Part shown: piece after piece, positions 26,823-35,901 of the stretch
How the letters are laid out: each line of letters begins with the position of its first letter
How positions within the stretch are numbered: the first letter of the stretch is position 1
Source: Mesotoga prima MesG1.Ag.4.2
Lineage (GTDB): Bacteria; Thermotogota; Thermotogae; Petrotogales; Kosmotogaceae
Reading direction: 5' to 3'
Length of the DNA stretch: 64,000 nucleotides
Assembly (NCBI RefSeq): GCF_000147715.2
Contig: NC_017934.1
Span: 124,001 to 188,000, forward strand
Made by a program: the position numbers and the translations under genes
Notes under the pieces: generated by a model
Seen by the model: the letters and a program-made list of their open reading frames with translations, nothing else
What the model was told of the DNA's origin: nothing
Database searches by the model: none

Positions 26823-28193
26823 ATGGAGCAAGATTGGACTATAGTTCTCGATATTGCTTATCTATCTATACTTATGGGCGTTGCCTCCGTTTTGAAGAGA
26901 ATCATCACTCCTCTCAGTAAGATTCTTATTCCAAACGCTGTCATTGCCGGATTCCTTGGGATTCTGTTTGGTCCGGAAGTGCTGAAGGTAATTCCCTTCT
27001 CTTACGATAGGTTGGGAAACCTCGTCTACCATCTCATGGCGATAGGCTTCATTGCCATCGCGTTGAAAAAGACACGGCGGTCAAGCACAAAGTCATCCGT
27101 CAACACTGGCTTCCTGATCAGCATGTCTTACGCTCTCCAGGGCATGGTAGGTTTCGTTGTTGGTATTGCGCTTGTTGGACTGTTCTTCAAGGATCTCTTC
27201 CCGCCCTTCGGGCTGCTCCTTGCCCTCGGTTTTGCCCAGGGGCCTGGTCAGGCCTATTCTCTCGGAAGTCAGTGGGAGGCTCTTGGCTTTACAGGTGGAG
27301 GAGCCGTTGGTCTCAGTGTCTCTACGCTGGGATTTCTCTGGGCCGCCTTTGGCGGAATAGTGATGCTTAACGCAATGGTCTATAGAAAGCGACAGATCGG
27401 GATCCAGATTGAAAAACCGACCCTTAAGAAGAGAATCGAGGCGACTATAAGGGACTTCGAATTTTCGGATATAGACGGCTTTACGATTCAGATTTTGGCT
27501 GTTGGAATAGTGTATCTAGTCACCTACCTTTTCCTGAAATGGTTCACGGGTTTGATTGGTGGATTGGGAACCTTCGGTGAAACATTCGCGCAGGTTCTCT
27601 GGGGTTTCCATTTCGTGATAGGCGTTCTTTTTGCAATGGCGTTCAGAGCGATATATGAAAAAGTCAGGAAATCAGAAAAGTATGAAATTGAATACATGAA
27701 CGACTTCCTCCTTCAACGGATCGGCGGAGGTGTCTTCGACTTCATGGTTGCGGCCTCGATCGCCGGAATTTCCTTCACGGTGATTCAGGAGTACATATGG
27801 CCGATAATTATCCTCACAACCATAGGAGGCTTCTTCACCGCAGGCTACACAATCTGGTTCGGCAAAAGAATCTACGAAAAGGCCCCGCTGGAGCACATCG
27901 TAACCTTTTTTGGAATGCACACAGGGACACTCTCTACGGGAATGGCCTTGTTGAGAGAAGTCGATCCCACATTCGAAAGTGGAACAGCAGAAGACATGGT
28001 CTTCGGAAGCGGGTTGGCATTGTTCCTCGGGATTCCGATGCTCATACTGCTCAATATTCCAATACTGGGTTACAGAATGGAGCAGCCAATATACTATTTG
28101 TACTTCATTCTGGGACTTGCCGCTTATATAGGGGCTATGTACTTCTTCTGGTTCAGAAAGGCGAAGATAAGAGGCAAAGAAAAGAAGAGTTAG
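26823..28193 (+). CDS. Sodium/glutamate symporter-like membrane protein
   Basis: This is a 456-aa integral membrane protein with about 10-11 hydrophobic segments. The ATG at 26823 follows AAAAGGGG; a TTG seven codons earlier lies before that site. Segments include ITPLSKILIPNAVIAGFLGILFGPEVL and LLLALGFAQGPGQAYSLGSQWEALGFTGGGAVGLS; the Gly/Pro/Gln-rich re-entrant-like loop GFAQGPGQA recalls GltS (ESS family). Probably imports an acidic amino or organic acid with Na+. Substrate unproven. It is a single gene ahead of a repeat array. Confidence 0.65.
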   Translation: MEQDWTIVLDIAYLSILMGVASVLKRIITPLSKILIPNAVIAGFLGILFGPEVLKVIPFSYDRLGNLVYHLMAIGFIAIALKKTRRSSTKSSVNTGFLISMSYALQGMVGFVVGIALVGLFFKDLFPPFGLLLALGFAQGPGQAYSLGSQWEALGFTGGGAVGLSVSTLGFLWAAFGGIVMLNAMVYRKRQIGIQIEKPTLKKRIEATIRDFEFSDIDGFTIQILAVGIVYLVTYLFLKWFTGLIGGLGTFGETFAQVLWGFHFVIGVLFAMAFRAIYEKVRKSEKYEIEYMNDFLLQRIGGGVFDFMVAASIAGISFTVIQEYIWPIIILTTIGGFFTAGYTIWFGKRIYEKAPLEHIVTFFGMHTGTLSTGMALLREVDPTFESGTAEDMVFGSGLALFLGIPMLILLNIPILGYRMEQPIYYLYFILGLAAYIGAMYFFWFRKAKIRGKEKKS

Positions 28194-28260
28194 CCGAGCA
28201 AGGACCGCTGAGAAGCGCCGTTCTTCGCCAACGGTTCTCCGTTCTCTGAAATTGACAAAA

Positions 28261-29134
28261 GCGGATCCCGAAACAAGTTTGGGATGACAGTCCTTTGCGT
28301 CATTCTGGCATGCTTCTGGCCAGAATTTGGTTCGTTAAACTATTGAAGAGGACGATCTCTACCCTTGGGAAGATTGATCATTATTGATAGCGGGCGTGCC
28401 GCCGCACGCCCCTACATCCGTTTGGATCGAATTTATTCGCACACTGCAACTCACAACTTGGAACTGATCCTTTGTTCTTTCCAACCCCCTAGCCGCTACC
28501 ACGGACCACGGTTTCTCATAAGCCCGGATCCCAAAACAAGTTCGGGATGACAGTCCTTCCCGTCATTCTGGCATGCTTCTGGCCAGAATTCGGTTCGTTC
28601 AACTATTGAAGAGGACGATCTCTATCCTTGGGAAGACTGATCCTTAATAGCGGGCGTGCCGCCGCACGCCCCTACATCCGTTTGAATCGAATTTATTCGC
28701 ACATGCAACTCACAAGTTGGAACTGATCCTTTGTTCTTTCCAACCCCCTAGCCGCTACCACCGACCACGTCTTCAAAAACCAGATCCCGAAACAAGTTCG
28801 GGATGACAGTCCTTCCCGTCATTCTGGCATGCTTCTGGCCAGAATTCGGTTCGTTCAACTATTGAAGAGGACGATCTCTATCCTTGGGAAGATTGATCAT
28901 TATTGATAGCGGGCGTGCCGCCGCACGCCCCTACATCCGTTTGGATCGAATTTATTCGCACATGCAACTCACAACTTGGAACTGATCCTTTGTTCTTTCC
29001 AACCCCCTAGCCGCTACCACCGACCATGGTTTCTCAAAAACTGCATAGTCATCGAAGCCGATAGCGTTTTTGACACCACTACCCCCGACCACGGTTTCTC
29101 ATAAGCCCGGATCCCGAAACAAGTTCGGGATGAC
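28261..29134 (+). repeat. Tandem composite REP array, three units of about 260 bp
   Basis: Units repeat with periods of about 263 and 255 bp. Each contains: the last ~14 codons of the RAYT gene (TIEEDDLYPWED and stop); the palindrome GGGCGTGCCGCCGCACGCCC (about 28391, 28651, 28910); a spacer; ACCACCGACCACG; a stem-loop ATCCCGAAACAAGTTCGGGA; and TTCTGGCATGCTTCTGGCC. Downstream (29135-29430) is non-repetitive leader. No gene. Confidence 0.9.
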
Positions 29135-29437
29135 AATGTTAGGCAATTACGAAATTGTCAAATTCCGTCTGGAGTAGCACTGATAATCATTGGTGGGCAA
29201 TGACTTCTGTTTACCAAACCCAGAGCCAAGACGCTGGACTTGCGCTCCCCTTTTTGTTCTTGCAACTAATCCTCTGTTTTTCTCTCGGTTGAGTTCAGAC
29301 CTTTGAGGCTCATTTTAATTTAGCGATTCTATCAGTTTCTTATTGCATTTTCAGAGAGAATTCTTATTAGAAATGAGTTTCTTGCTTCTATTCGACCTAG
29401 AATGGTTTTAATCGGTCAACATCGATTCTAGTTCGAA

Positions 29438-29467
29438 TTGGTTTTTAGAGCTTGTAGATTATAGAAT
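29438..29467 (+). promoter_or_regulatory. Sugar-operon promoter
   Basis: TTGGTT, an 18-bp spacer, TAGAAT (within TATAGAAT). It is located 58 bp before the binding-protein gene and just upstream of the palindromic operator. Confidence 0.45.
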
Positions 29468-29484
29468 TAAATGGTTACATAAGT

Positions 29485-29502
29485 AAGTTACATATGTAAC
29501 TT
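29485..29502 (+). promoter_or_regulatory. Palindromic operator of the sugar operon
   Basis: AAGTTACATATGTAACTT is a perfect 18-bp palindrome, preceded by a further GTTACATA half-site at 29474-29481. It lies where a repressor would block transcription downstream of the promoter. The SorC-type regulator encoded fourth in the operon is the obvious candidate ligand-sensing factor; this is inference. Confidence 0.65.
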
Positions 29503-29525
29503 AATACAAAAAGGGAGGTTATTAC

Positions 29526-30767
29526 ATGCGAAAATCTACGCTACTGGTATTCATGATGCTGGTTGTACTGGCTTTCACAGGAGTATCCCAGGTAATCAAT
29601 ATCTGGATTGGCGGACAAGTTGCTGAGCTCGATGAGACCTGGGAAATGATTGTGGGGAAGTTCGAAGAGGAAACAGGGCTTAAGGTAGAGGTTCAACTGT
29701 TCGGCTTTGACATTTACTACGACAAACTTCTAACGGCACTACAGGCAGGTCAGGGCCCTGATCTTGCGTTCGCCGACCTAGGTGGATGGGTTCCAACATT
29801 TGCAGAGAAGGGCTGGTTAGAACCAATGGGCGCTCTTCTTGACTCCTGGGACGGAACTGAGCAAATCTGGCCGAATCTGTGGCCGACGGTTCTGCACAAC
29901 GGCGAAAGATACGGTCTTCCGTGGTATACAGATTGCCGACTTCTTCTTTACAATCAGACGATGTTCGATCAGGCCGGACTTGACAGGAACGATCCACCGG
30001 CAACATGGGAAGAACTGGTCTATCAGGCTATGAAGCTTACAGATGCCAGCAAAAGAGTGTTCGGTTACGGAGTCAGCGGTACCAAGACTGAGCACACAAC
30101 GCTCGCTTACATAATCTTCCTTTACGGCGCTGGTGGTCAGCTTTTGACGGATGACTACTCGGCAGCGGCCTTTAACACTCCTGAGGGCCTCAGAGCTCTC
30201 AAGTTCTATACCGATCTAGCGCTGACTTATGCCGTAAGCCCCAACGCAGTTACGTATAACGAAGATGACTACAGAAACATGATGGCTCAGAACAGAGTTG
30301 CAATGGCGGTTGGCGGACCTTGGTCTTTCCCGCTCATTGAGACAGCAAATCCCGATATAGTTGGGAACTACAGCGTTTCTCTTCATCCTTATGGAGCAAC
30401 ACCCGCAAGTGTTCTCGGCGGTTGGGCACTGGTTATCCCATCTGCAAGTAAAAACAAGGATAATGCATGGGAACTCGCGAAGTACCTGACAAGCTATGAA
30501 ACCTGGATGACCTGGATCGAAGCTAAAGGCGGGCCAATGCCTTCCAGACAGGACGTTTGTTTTGATTCACCAGTTCTTCAGGACCCAAAGTGGAAGGTCA
30601 TTTTTGAGACTTTCCCACACGCAGTCTCAAGACCTCCAATTCCCGAATATCCTCAGGTTTCTGAGCAGATTCAAATCATGATTCAGGACGTTCTTCTTGG
30701 AAAAGTAACACCTGAAGAAGCAATTAAAACTGCTGAGGCAAATGTAAACGCTATACTGGCTAAGTGA
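29526..30767 (+). CDS. Sugar ABC transporter substrate-binding protein
   Basis: This is a 413-aa member of solute-binding family 1. A signal peptide of about 21 residues ends in GVSQ without a lipobox Cys. It shows the family pattern INIWIGGQ..., WEMIVGKFEEETGLKVEVQL, LLTALQAGQGPDLAFADLG, YGLPWYTDCRLLLYNQTMFD, GVSGTKTEHT and GGWALVIPSASKNKDNAWELAKYL. It captures an oligo- or monosaccharide in the periplasm for the two permeases that follow. A hairpin after the gene probably raises its mRNA level relative to the downstream genes. Confidence 0.93.
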   Translation: MRKSTLLVFMMLVVLAFTGVSQVINIWIGGQVAELDETWEMIVGKFEEETGLKVEVQLFGFDIYYDKLLTALQAGQGPDLAFADLGGWVPTFAEKGWLEPMGALLDSWDGTEQIWPNLWPTVLHNGERYGLPWYTDCRLLLYNQTMFDQAGLDRNDPPATWEELVYQAMKLTDASKRVFGYGVSGTKTEHTTLAYIIFLYGAGGQLLTDDYSAAAFNTPEGLRALKFYTDLALTYAVSPNAVTYNEDDYRNMMAQNRVAMAVGGPWSFPLIETANPDIVGNYSVSLHPYGATPASVLGGWALVIPSASKNKDNAWELAKYLTSYETWMTWIEAKGGPMPSRQDVCFDSPVLQDPKWKVIFETFPHAVSRPPIPEYPQVSEQIQIMIQDVLLGKVTPEEAIKTAEANVNAILAK

Positions 30768-30780
30768 TAAACTTTCCATG

Positions 30781-30807
30781 GGGCGGGCAAGAGCCCGCCC
30801 TTTCATT
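30781..30807 (+). terminator. Intra-operon hairpin after the binding-protein gene
   Basis: GGGCGGGC-AAGA-GCCCGCCC, an 8-bp perfect stem with a tetraloop, then TTTCATT. The short T run suggests partial termination or 3'-end protection rather than full stop, as often seen after binding-protein genes. Confidence 0.75.
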
Positions 30808-30834
30808 ACTCCCTGATGAAAGGGTTGAAAACAG

Positions 30835-31701
30835 ATGAGTAAACTTGCAAGAGAAGAGAAGACAGCCTTCAAAATGGTACTGCCCTATCTTTTGATAATA
30901 GTCTTGCTCTTCGTTTATCTTATAGGCTCTAATATCTACAGCAGTTTCACAACGGAAGAGGGTGCCTTCACACTTCAGAACTACTCCAGTGTGTTCACCG
31001 ATCCTGTTGTCGGTAGATCAATGATTAACACCGTTGTCTGGGTAATAGGAAGCGTACTTGGACAGTTGCTTCTCGGCTTGCTCGTCGCTCTGCTTCTAAA
31101 TGAATCGACAAAAGGGCAGATAATATTCAGGAGCATCATTCTCATACTTCCCTGGGCAACGCTGGACATTGTTGCCGGAGTGATGTGGAAGTGGATGTAC
31201 AACGATATGTATGGAGTGCTCAATGATGTTCTGGTCAAAATGAACATAATAAATGATTACATACCCTGGCTCGCTACTGAAAATATGGCTATGATCTCGG
31301 TAATAATTGCAAACATATGGAAAGGCTTTTGCCTTTCTGGAATGTTTTTCCTGGCAGGGCTTCAGACAATACCACCCGATCTTTATGAAGCTGCAGAAAT
31401 CGACGGCGCCAACTCTATCAGAAGATTCTGGAGGATAACTATTCCCCAGCTCAAGCCGGTCATTATGACAACACTTATGCTTACTGTGATCTGGACGATC
31501 AACTACTTCCCGCTGATCTACATCATGACGGGAGGCGGACCGGGATACGGTACAGAGACTGTAGTTACCTATATCTACAAACTTGGATTCAGGTTCCTGG
31601 AGTTCAATAAAGCAGCCGCACTTTCAAATATTCTATTCGTTGCAATATTCGCTATCGCATTTGTCTTCCTGAGAAGCATTGCAAAGGAGGAAGCGAGATG
31701 A
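30835..31701 (+). CDS. Sugar ABC transporter permease 1
   Basis: This is a 288-aa MalF-type inner-membrane permease with six TM segments. The EAA loop is present as YEAAEIDGANSIRRFWRITIP at about residue 183. The N-terminus KMVLPYLLIIVLLFVYLIGSNIYSSF is typical for the family. Its stop overlaps the start of the second permease by 4 bp. No ATPase gene is in the operon; Thermotogota usually supply a shared MsmK-like ATPase from elsewhere. Confidence 0.93.
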   Translation: MSKLAREEKTAFKMVLPYLLIIVLLFVYLIGSNIYSSFTTEEGAFTLQNYSSVFTDPVVGRSMINTVVWVIGSVLGQLLLGLLVALLLNESTKGQIIFRSIILILPWATLDIVAGVMWKWMYNDMYGVLNDVLVKMNIINDYIPWLATENMAMISVIIANIWKGFCLSGMFFLAGLQTIPPDLYEAAEIDGANSIRRFWRITIPQLKPVIMTTLMLTVIWTINYFPLIYIMTGGGPGYGTETVVTYIYKLGFRFLEFNKAAALSNILFVAIFAIAFVFLRSIAKEEAR

Positions 31702-32534
31702 AGAGAAGCACAAAGAAAAAGGTCAAGAAGTCAATTACCTATTCTTTGCTAATATTCCTATCAGTGGTGATAGCCTTCCCCTTTGTGTGGCTTATCCTGA
31801 CTGCGATAAAAACCTATCCGGATATCTATGCCTATCCAATAAAATATTTCATTTTCGAACCAACGAGAGAGCACTTTGACAAGATAGCCGACATGAATTT
31901 CTGGTCTTACTTCAAGAACAGTGTAATCGTAGGAACTGGGACAATGTTCTTCTCCATACTTATTGGATTGTTCCCCGCCTATGCGTTTGCCAGATATGAG
32001 TTCAGATTCAAGAGGCCTCTTCTTACAGGAGTTATGGTATTTCAGATGCTTCCTGTCGTAGTGTTCCTTCTACCGATTTTTAAGACGCTCAACAATATTG
32101 GAATTCTCAATACATATTTTGGCTTGATCCTATCTTACTTGCCATTCACAACGCCAATTTCTATTATGTTCATGAGAACCTTCTTCTTATCAATACCGAA
32201 ATCGCTGGAAGAAGCTGCGCGAATAGACGGCTGTACCTTTGGCCAGGCGTTCAGAAAGGTTATTCTGCCAATCACGCTTCCAGGGATAGCAGCCGTAGGC
32301 GTCTACGCCTTCTTGTTTTCATGGAGTGAACTCATGTACTCGATGTCTATTCTGACATCAAAGGCAAAACAGACAATCCCGACGTTCCTTCAGCTTTTCG
32401 TGGGTCAGTATCAGACTAGGTGGGGTCCGCTCTTTGCTGGATCGATACTGGCGACGATTCCGCCGCTCATAATATTCATGATCTTGCAGAAGTTCTTTAT
32501 AGCGGGACTGGTAAGCGGATCTGTGAAGGAGTAA
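31698..32534 (+). CDS. Sugar ABC transporter permease 2
   Basis: This is a 278-aa MalG-type permease. The EAA motif is LEEAARIDGCTFGQAFRKVI. TM segments begin at about residue 14 (SLLIFLSVVIAFPFVWLILTAIK). Translationally coupled to permease 1 through the overlap ATGA. It completes the membrane pore for the binding protein at 29526-30767. Confidence 0.93.
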   Translation: MKRSTKKKVKKSITYSLLIFLSVVIAFPFVWLILTAIKTYPDIYAYPIKYFIFEPTREHFDKIADMNFWSYFKNSVIVGTGTMFFSILIGLFPAYAFARYEFRFKRPLLTGVMVFQMLPVVVFLLPIFKTLNNIGILNTYFGLILSYLPFTTPISIMFMRTFFLSIPKSLEEAARIDGCTFGQAFRKVILPITLPGIAAVGVYAFLFSWSELMYSMSILTSKAKQTIPTFLQLFVGQYQTRWGPLFAGSILATIPPLIIFMILQKFFIAGLVSGSVKE

Positions 32535-32537
32535 GAG

Positions 32538-33506
32538 ATGATTAGCGATGAACTGCTTTTCGAGGTTGCGACCGATTACTACGTGAAAGGAATGCTCCAG
32601 AAGGATATTGCTAATAAGTACGGCGTTTCCAGAGTACAGATTAGCAAATATCTCAAAATGGCGCAAGAAAGAGGAATCGTTCATATTGAAGTTGAGCAGC
32701 CATCGGTAAAGACATCCATTAGAAGGGAATACGAGGATTTCTTCAGGGAGAGATATGGTCTGAAGAAGATGTTCATCGCAAGAGGTGCGAGGAACGAAAA
32801 GACTGTCCTGAAGGCTTTGTCTAGAGAGGTTCATAAATATCTGAGAACTTTGCCTGAAAAGCCTATGAATATCGGGCTTGGATGGGGCAACACAATCTTT
32901 ACCGTAGCGGAATCGATTGAGAGACTTGAAAGACCGGACTGGCAACTTATACCTTTATCAGGGGGTACCGCAAGACTCGCCGACAAAAGGTTTAACATCA
33001 ACCACATTGTCCAGAATTTCGCCACTCGGCTATCGGGAAAAGCCGTTCCAATGTATTTGCCCTTCATATTCGAAAACGCCCGCCAGCTGGAGAATACAAA
33101 GCAATCCCTTGAGTACATGAACATCCAGAAACTCTGGAACTCACTGGATATTATCATCTGTAGTGTCGGATACTCCATCGCGCGATCACCCCTATTCAGA
33201 GAGAATTTGCTCGAAGTGAGCTATGCGGACGAGCTCGAGAAGAACAATGTGGTAGGAGACGTATTGACCCATTACTTCGATATAAACGGCAAAAGATTTG
33301 AGAAGAGCATCCTCGACAAGTGTATTAACCTTAGCTTCGAGCAATATATGAATGCAGGCGAAAGAGTCATTGTAGCTGCTGGCCACCACAAAGTGGATGG
33401 TCTGGTGGGAATGCTTAGAGGTGGCTTTGCGGATGTTCTTATAACAGATGAGTTCACAGCAAAGTTTGTGAAAGAATACATAGTTTACGATGAAGGAGGA
33501 CAATAA
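32538..33506 (+). CDS. SorC-family transcriptional regulator
   Basis: This is a 322-aa protein. The N-terminal helix-turn-helix (about 12-50) reads VATDYYVKGMLQKDIANKYG and VSRVQISKYLKMAQERGIV; the rest is the SorC sugar-phosphate-binding domain (NIGLGWGNTIFTVAESIE, LIPLSGGT, GYSIARSPLFRENLL). SorC proteins bind phosphorylated sugars as tetramers. Gene position inside the operon suggests autoregulation through the palindrome at 29485-29502. It follows permease 2 by 3 bp. Confidence 0.9.
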   Translation: MISDELLFEVATDYYVKGMLQKDIANKYGVSRVQISKYLKMAQERGIVHIEVEQPSVKTSIRREYEDFFRERYGLKKMFIARGARNEKTVLKALSREVHKYLRTLPEKPMNIGLGWGNTIFTVAESIERLERPDWQLIPLSGGTARLADKRFNINHIVQNFATRLSGKAVPMYLPFIFENARQLENTKQSLEYMNIQKLWNSLDIIICSVGYSIARSPLFRENLLEVSYADELEKNNVVGDVLTHYFDINGKRFEKSILDKCINLSFEQYMNAGERVIVAAGHHKVDGLVGMLRGGFADVLITDEFTAKFVKEYIVYDEGGQ

Positions 33507-34446
33507 CATCGATACTTGTATCCTTAATTTAAATCCTTGTTATGATCACTGGGTTATTCTCAAGAATCCTACAAAGATCCCGAACGTGGTGCGCGGAGAC
33601 AAAGTAGTAACACTCGTGGACGGTAAGGGACTCAACATTGCGAGAGTACTATCCAAGGTTCTCGGGCACAGTGAGTATTTCTGCATAAACATACTTGGCG
33701 GGCAGGTTGGAACGATAATTGAAAAAGAGTGTGATCGTCTGGGAATAGTGACAGAAAACTTCTGGATAGAAGACTCAAACAGAATTAACACTGCCCTTGT
33801 TTACGAGTACGAAAACAAAATGCTTATGATAAATGAACCTGGACCTCTCATGAAGCCGGGCGAAATAGAGAGTTTTATGGAGTTCTTCAAAGGTCATGTT
33901 AGACCGGGTATGAACCTTGTAATTTCCGGGAGTGCCCCGAGAGGGTTCGAGAACGGCTCACTTCTTCAACTTGTGAGAATTGCCAGAGAGGCCGGTTGCA
34001 GTCTTAAAGTGGACATTGCCGGTTCCTGGCTGTCTAAGATCGTGACGGTTTCACCGGAACTCTTAAAAATCAACGCGGATGAGCTGAAGGTAGCCTTTGG
34101 AATCAATAAAGACGATTTCAAGTCGATGGATGATTTCAGAAGGGAATATTCGATAAGGGATCTCATAATCACGAATGGAAAAATGGGCAGTGTGTGGCTC
34201 TCGGAAAGCGAAAAGCTCCACGCGAGATCGATGAAAGTCTTTTCTGACTTTTCAGTTGGATCGGGAGACTCTTTCTTTGCCGGGCTCATATACGGTCAAG
34301 AGGCGAAGATGTCGAAGAGAGAGGCGCTGAAGATCGCGACCGCTTGTGGCGCCGCGAATACCATGCACTATGGAGCCGCGATTTTCGAATACTCTGATGT
34401 AGAAAAGGTAATCGGCGACGTAGTTGTTACGGAAGTGGTATTATGA
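33490..34446 (+). CDS. PfkB-family sugar kinase (1-phosphofructokinase-like)
   Basis: This is a 318-aa ribokinase-fold kinase. Motif 1 is GDKVVTLVDGKGLNIARVL (usual GKG-NVA); motif 2 is FSVGSGDSFFAGLIYG with the catalytic Asp. Closest in pattern to 1-phosphofructokinase/tagatose-6-phosphate kinase, which would make a ketose 1,6-bisphosphate for the aldolase at the operon end. The start is unusual: the ATG at 33490 precedes the only ribosome site (AAGGAGG, 33493-33499), and family alignment expects a start near the ATC at 33508. It overlaps the regulator gene. Confidence 0.88.
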   Translation: MKEDNNIDTCILNLNPCYDHWVILKNPTKIPNVVRGDKVVTLVDGKGLNIARVLSKVLGHSEYFCINILGGQVGTIIEKECDRLGIVTENFWIEDSNRINTALVYEYENKMLMINEPGPLMKPGEIESFMEFFKGHVRPGMNLVISGSAPRGFENGSLLQLVRIAREAGCSLKVDIAGSWLSKIVTVSPELLKINADELKVAFGINKDDFKSMDDFRREYSIRDLIITNGKMGSVWLSESEKLHARSMKVFSDFSVGSGDSFFAGLIYGQEAKMSKREALKIATACGAANTMHYGAAIFEYSDVEKVIGDVVVTEVVL

Positions 34447-35900
34447 ATGTCTTTCTCGGGATAGACATTGGAACGACGAACATCAAGTGCCTGGTTCTTG
34501 GAGAAGATGGGAGGATCCTTGAAGTGATACATTCGTTGACTCCGAAGAATAAAGAGAGAGGAGTCGAGTTTCTAGATCTAGAACTCACCAGGTCATACGT
34601 CGAGAGTATAATCGGAAAGGTCGGTGCCCTTCATTCTCTTGCTGCCATAGCTTTTTCCAGCTTTGGAGAGACGGTTATCCCTGTTAGGCAGAGAAAAGCA
34701 CTGTCAAAACCTGTGATGTGGTATGACAGATCGACTTATCCCTTATGGGAAAGTCATAGAGAATCGGTTGACAATCTCGCTCCTTACAGAATAACGGGGG
34801 TGGAAAATAGTTACACCTTCTCGCTCTACAAGATACTCCTTCAGAAGGAACTCTTCAGGCCAGAAGGTGTGGAGAACTGGCTACCAGTGTCTTCATATCT
34901 TGCTTACTCGCTGGGAGGTGTACCTGCCTGGGATATGAGCCAGGCATGCAGATCCTTCATGGTCAACATACACTCTCGCAGATGGAACTCGCAACTGATA
35001 AAGTACATCGGCGAAAGCGAAGAAACGATGGGCGAACTCAGATACACTGGTGAACCAGTTGGTCACACTAAATCGGGAATTCCTCTTATTAGCGCAGGCC
35101 ACGATCATATCACAGGGCTTTACGCGGCACGGGCATTTGCGCGTGGAAAGGAATTTCTCTTTGATTCAATGGGTTCGGCCTCCGTAATTGCCGCCGTTGT
35201 TTCCGGTACCGCCGAATCTCTGGATTTTGCCGGCCCATTTATGCCGGGGGGAACGGTAGGAATAGCATACGAGGATCATCAGTACTACATCGAAAGCAAT
35301 GTTAGATATTACGGAAAACTACTCCAATCCCTAATGGACCTAACCCAGACCGATGCCACGAAGGAAGGATACGAGAGACTAAATAATGAAATTGAGAAAC
35401 TTGGCCAGCTGAACTCAAGACCGCTCTTCCTTGTGAATGGCGATCTCGTTGTTGGGGAAGGTTTGCAGGGAATAACACTTCTTGAAATGCCTATTCCTTT
35501 GAACAAGGAGCAACTGATGCAATCTGCTTACATATACCTTTCCTCGATCAGCAAGCGAATCGTGGATAACATTGAGAAGATTACAAGAAAAGAGCTACCA
35601 ATCATCAGCGGAGGAGGAGGAAGCCTCAATAGCCTGCTGATGAAATACAAGGCTTCATTGCTCGGAAAAGAGATCTGGGTTTTGCCTACAAGCGAATTGA
35701 CCGCTCTGGGTGGAGCTTTTGCAGCGGCTCATGGCGTTGGAGCCGATGAGGTTATTGAAAAATGCGTAAACCTTCTTGAACCGGAAGAGATTCACCCGGA
35801 CGAGCATCTAGTTGAGCCGCTGAAAGAGATCTATGAGAAGAACGCGAAAGAATATCTGGCAATAGAAAGAAACAAAAAGTTAGACATTCAGGAGGGATAA
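34443..35900 (+). CDS. FGGY-family carbohydrate kinase
   Basis: This is a 485-aa kinase of the xylulokinase/gluconokinase superfamily. The N-terminal ATP motif is FLGIDIGTTNIKCLVL; mid-protein VMWYDRST and GHDHITGLYAARAF (catalytic Asp region); C-terminal domain IISGGGGSLNSLLMKYKASLL and LGGAFAAAHGVG. It overlaps the PfkB gene by 4 bp. In this operon it likely phosphorylates the imported sugar or its ketose first, before PfkB and the class II aldolase. The exact sugar is not readable. Confidence 0.92.
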   Translation: MNVFLGIDIGTTNIKCLVLGEDGRILEVIHSLTPKNKERGVEFLDLELTRSYVESIIGKVGALHSLAAIAFSSFGETVIPVRQRKALSKPVMWYDRSTYPLWESHRESVDNLAPYRITGVENSYTFSLYKILLQKELFRPEGVENWLPVSSYLAYSLGGVPAWDMSQACRSFMVNIHSRRWNSQLIKYIGESEETMGELRYTGEPVGHTKSGIPLISAGHDHITGLYAARAFARGKEFLFDSMGSASVIAAVVSGTAESLDFAGPFMPGGTVGIAYEDHQYYIESNVRYYGKLLQSLMDLTQTDATKEGYERLNNEIEKLGQLNSRPLFLVNGDLVVGEGLQGITLLEMPIPLNKEQLMQSAYIYLSSISKRIVDNIEKITRKELPIISGGGGSLNSLLMKYKASLLGKEIWVLPTSELTALGGAFAAAHGVGADEVIEKCVNLLEPEEIHPDEHLVEPLKEIYEKNAKEYLAIERNKKLDIQEG

Positions 35901-35901
35901 A

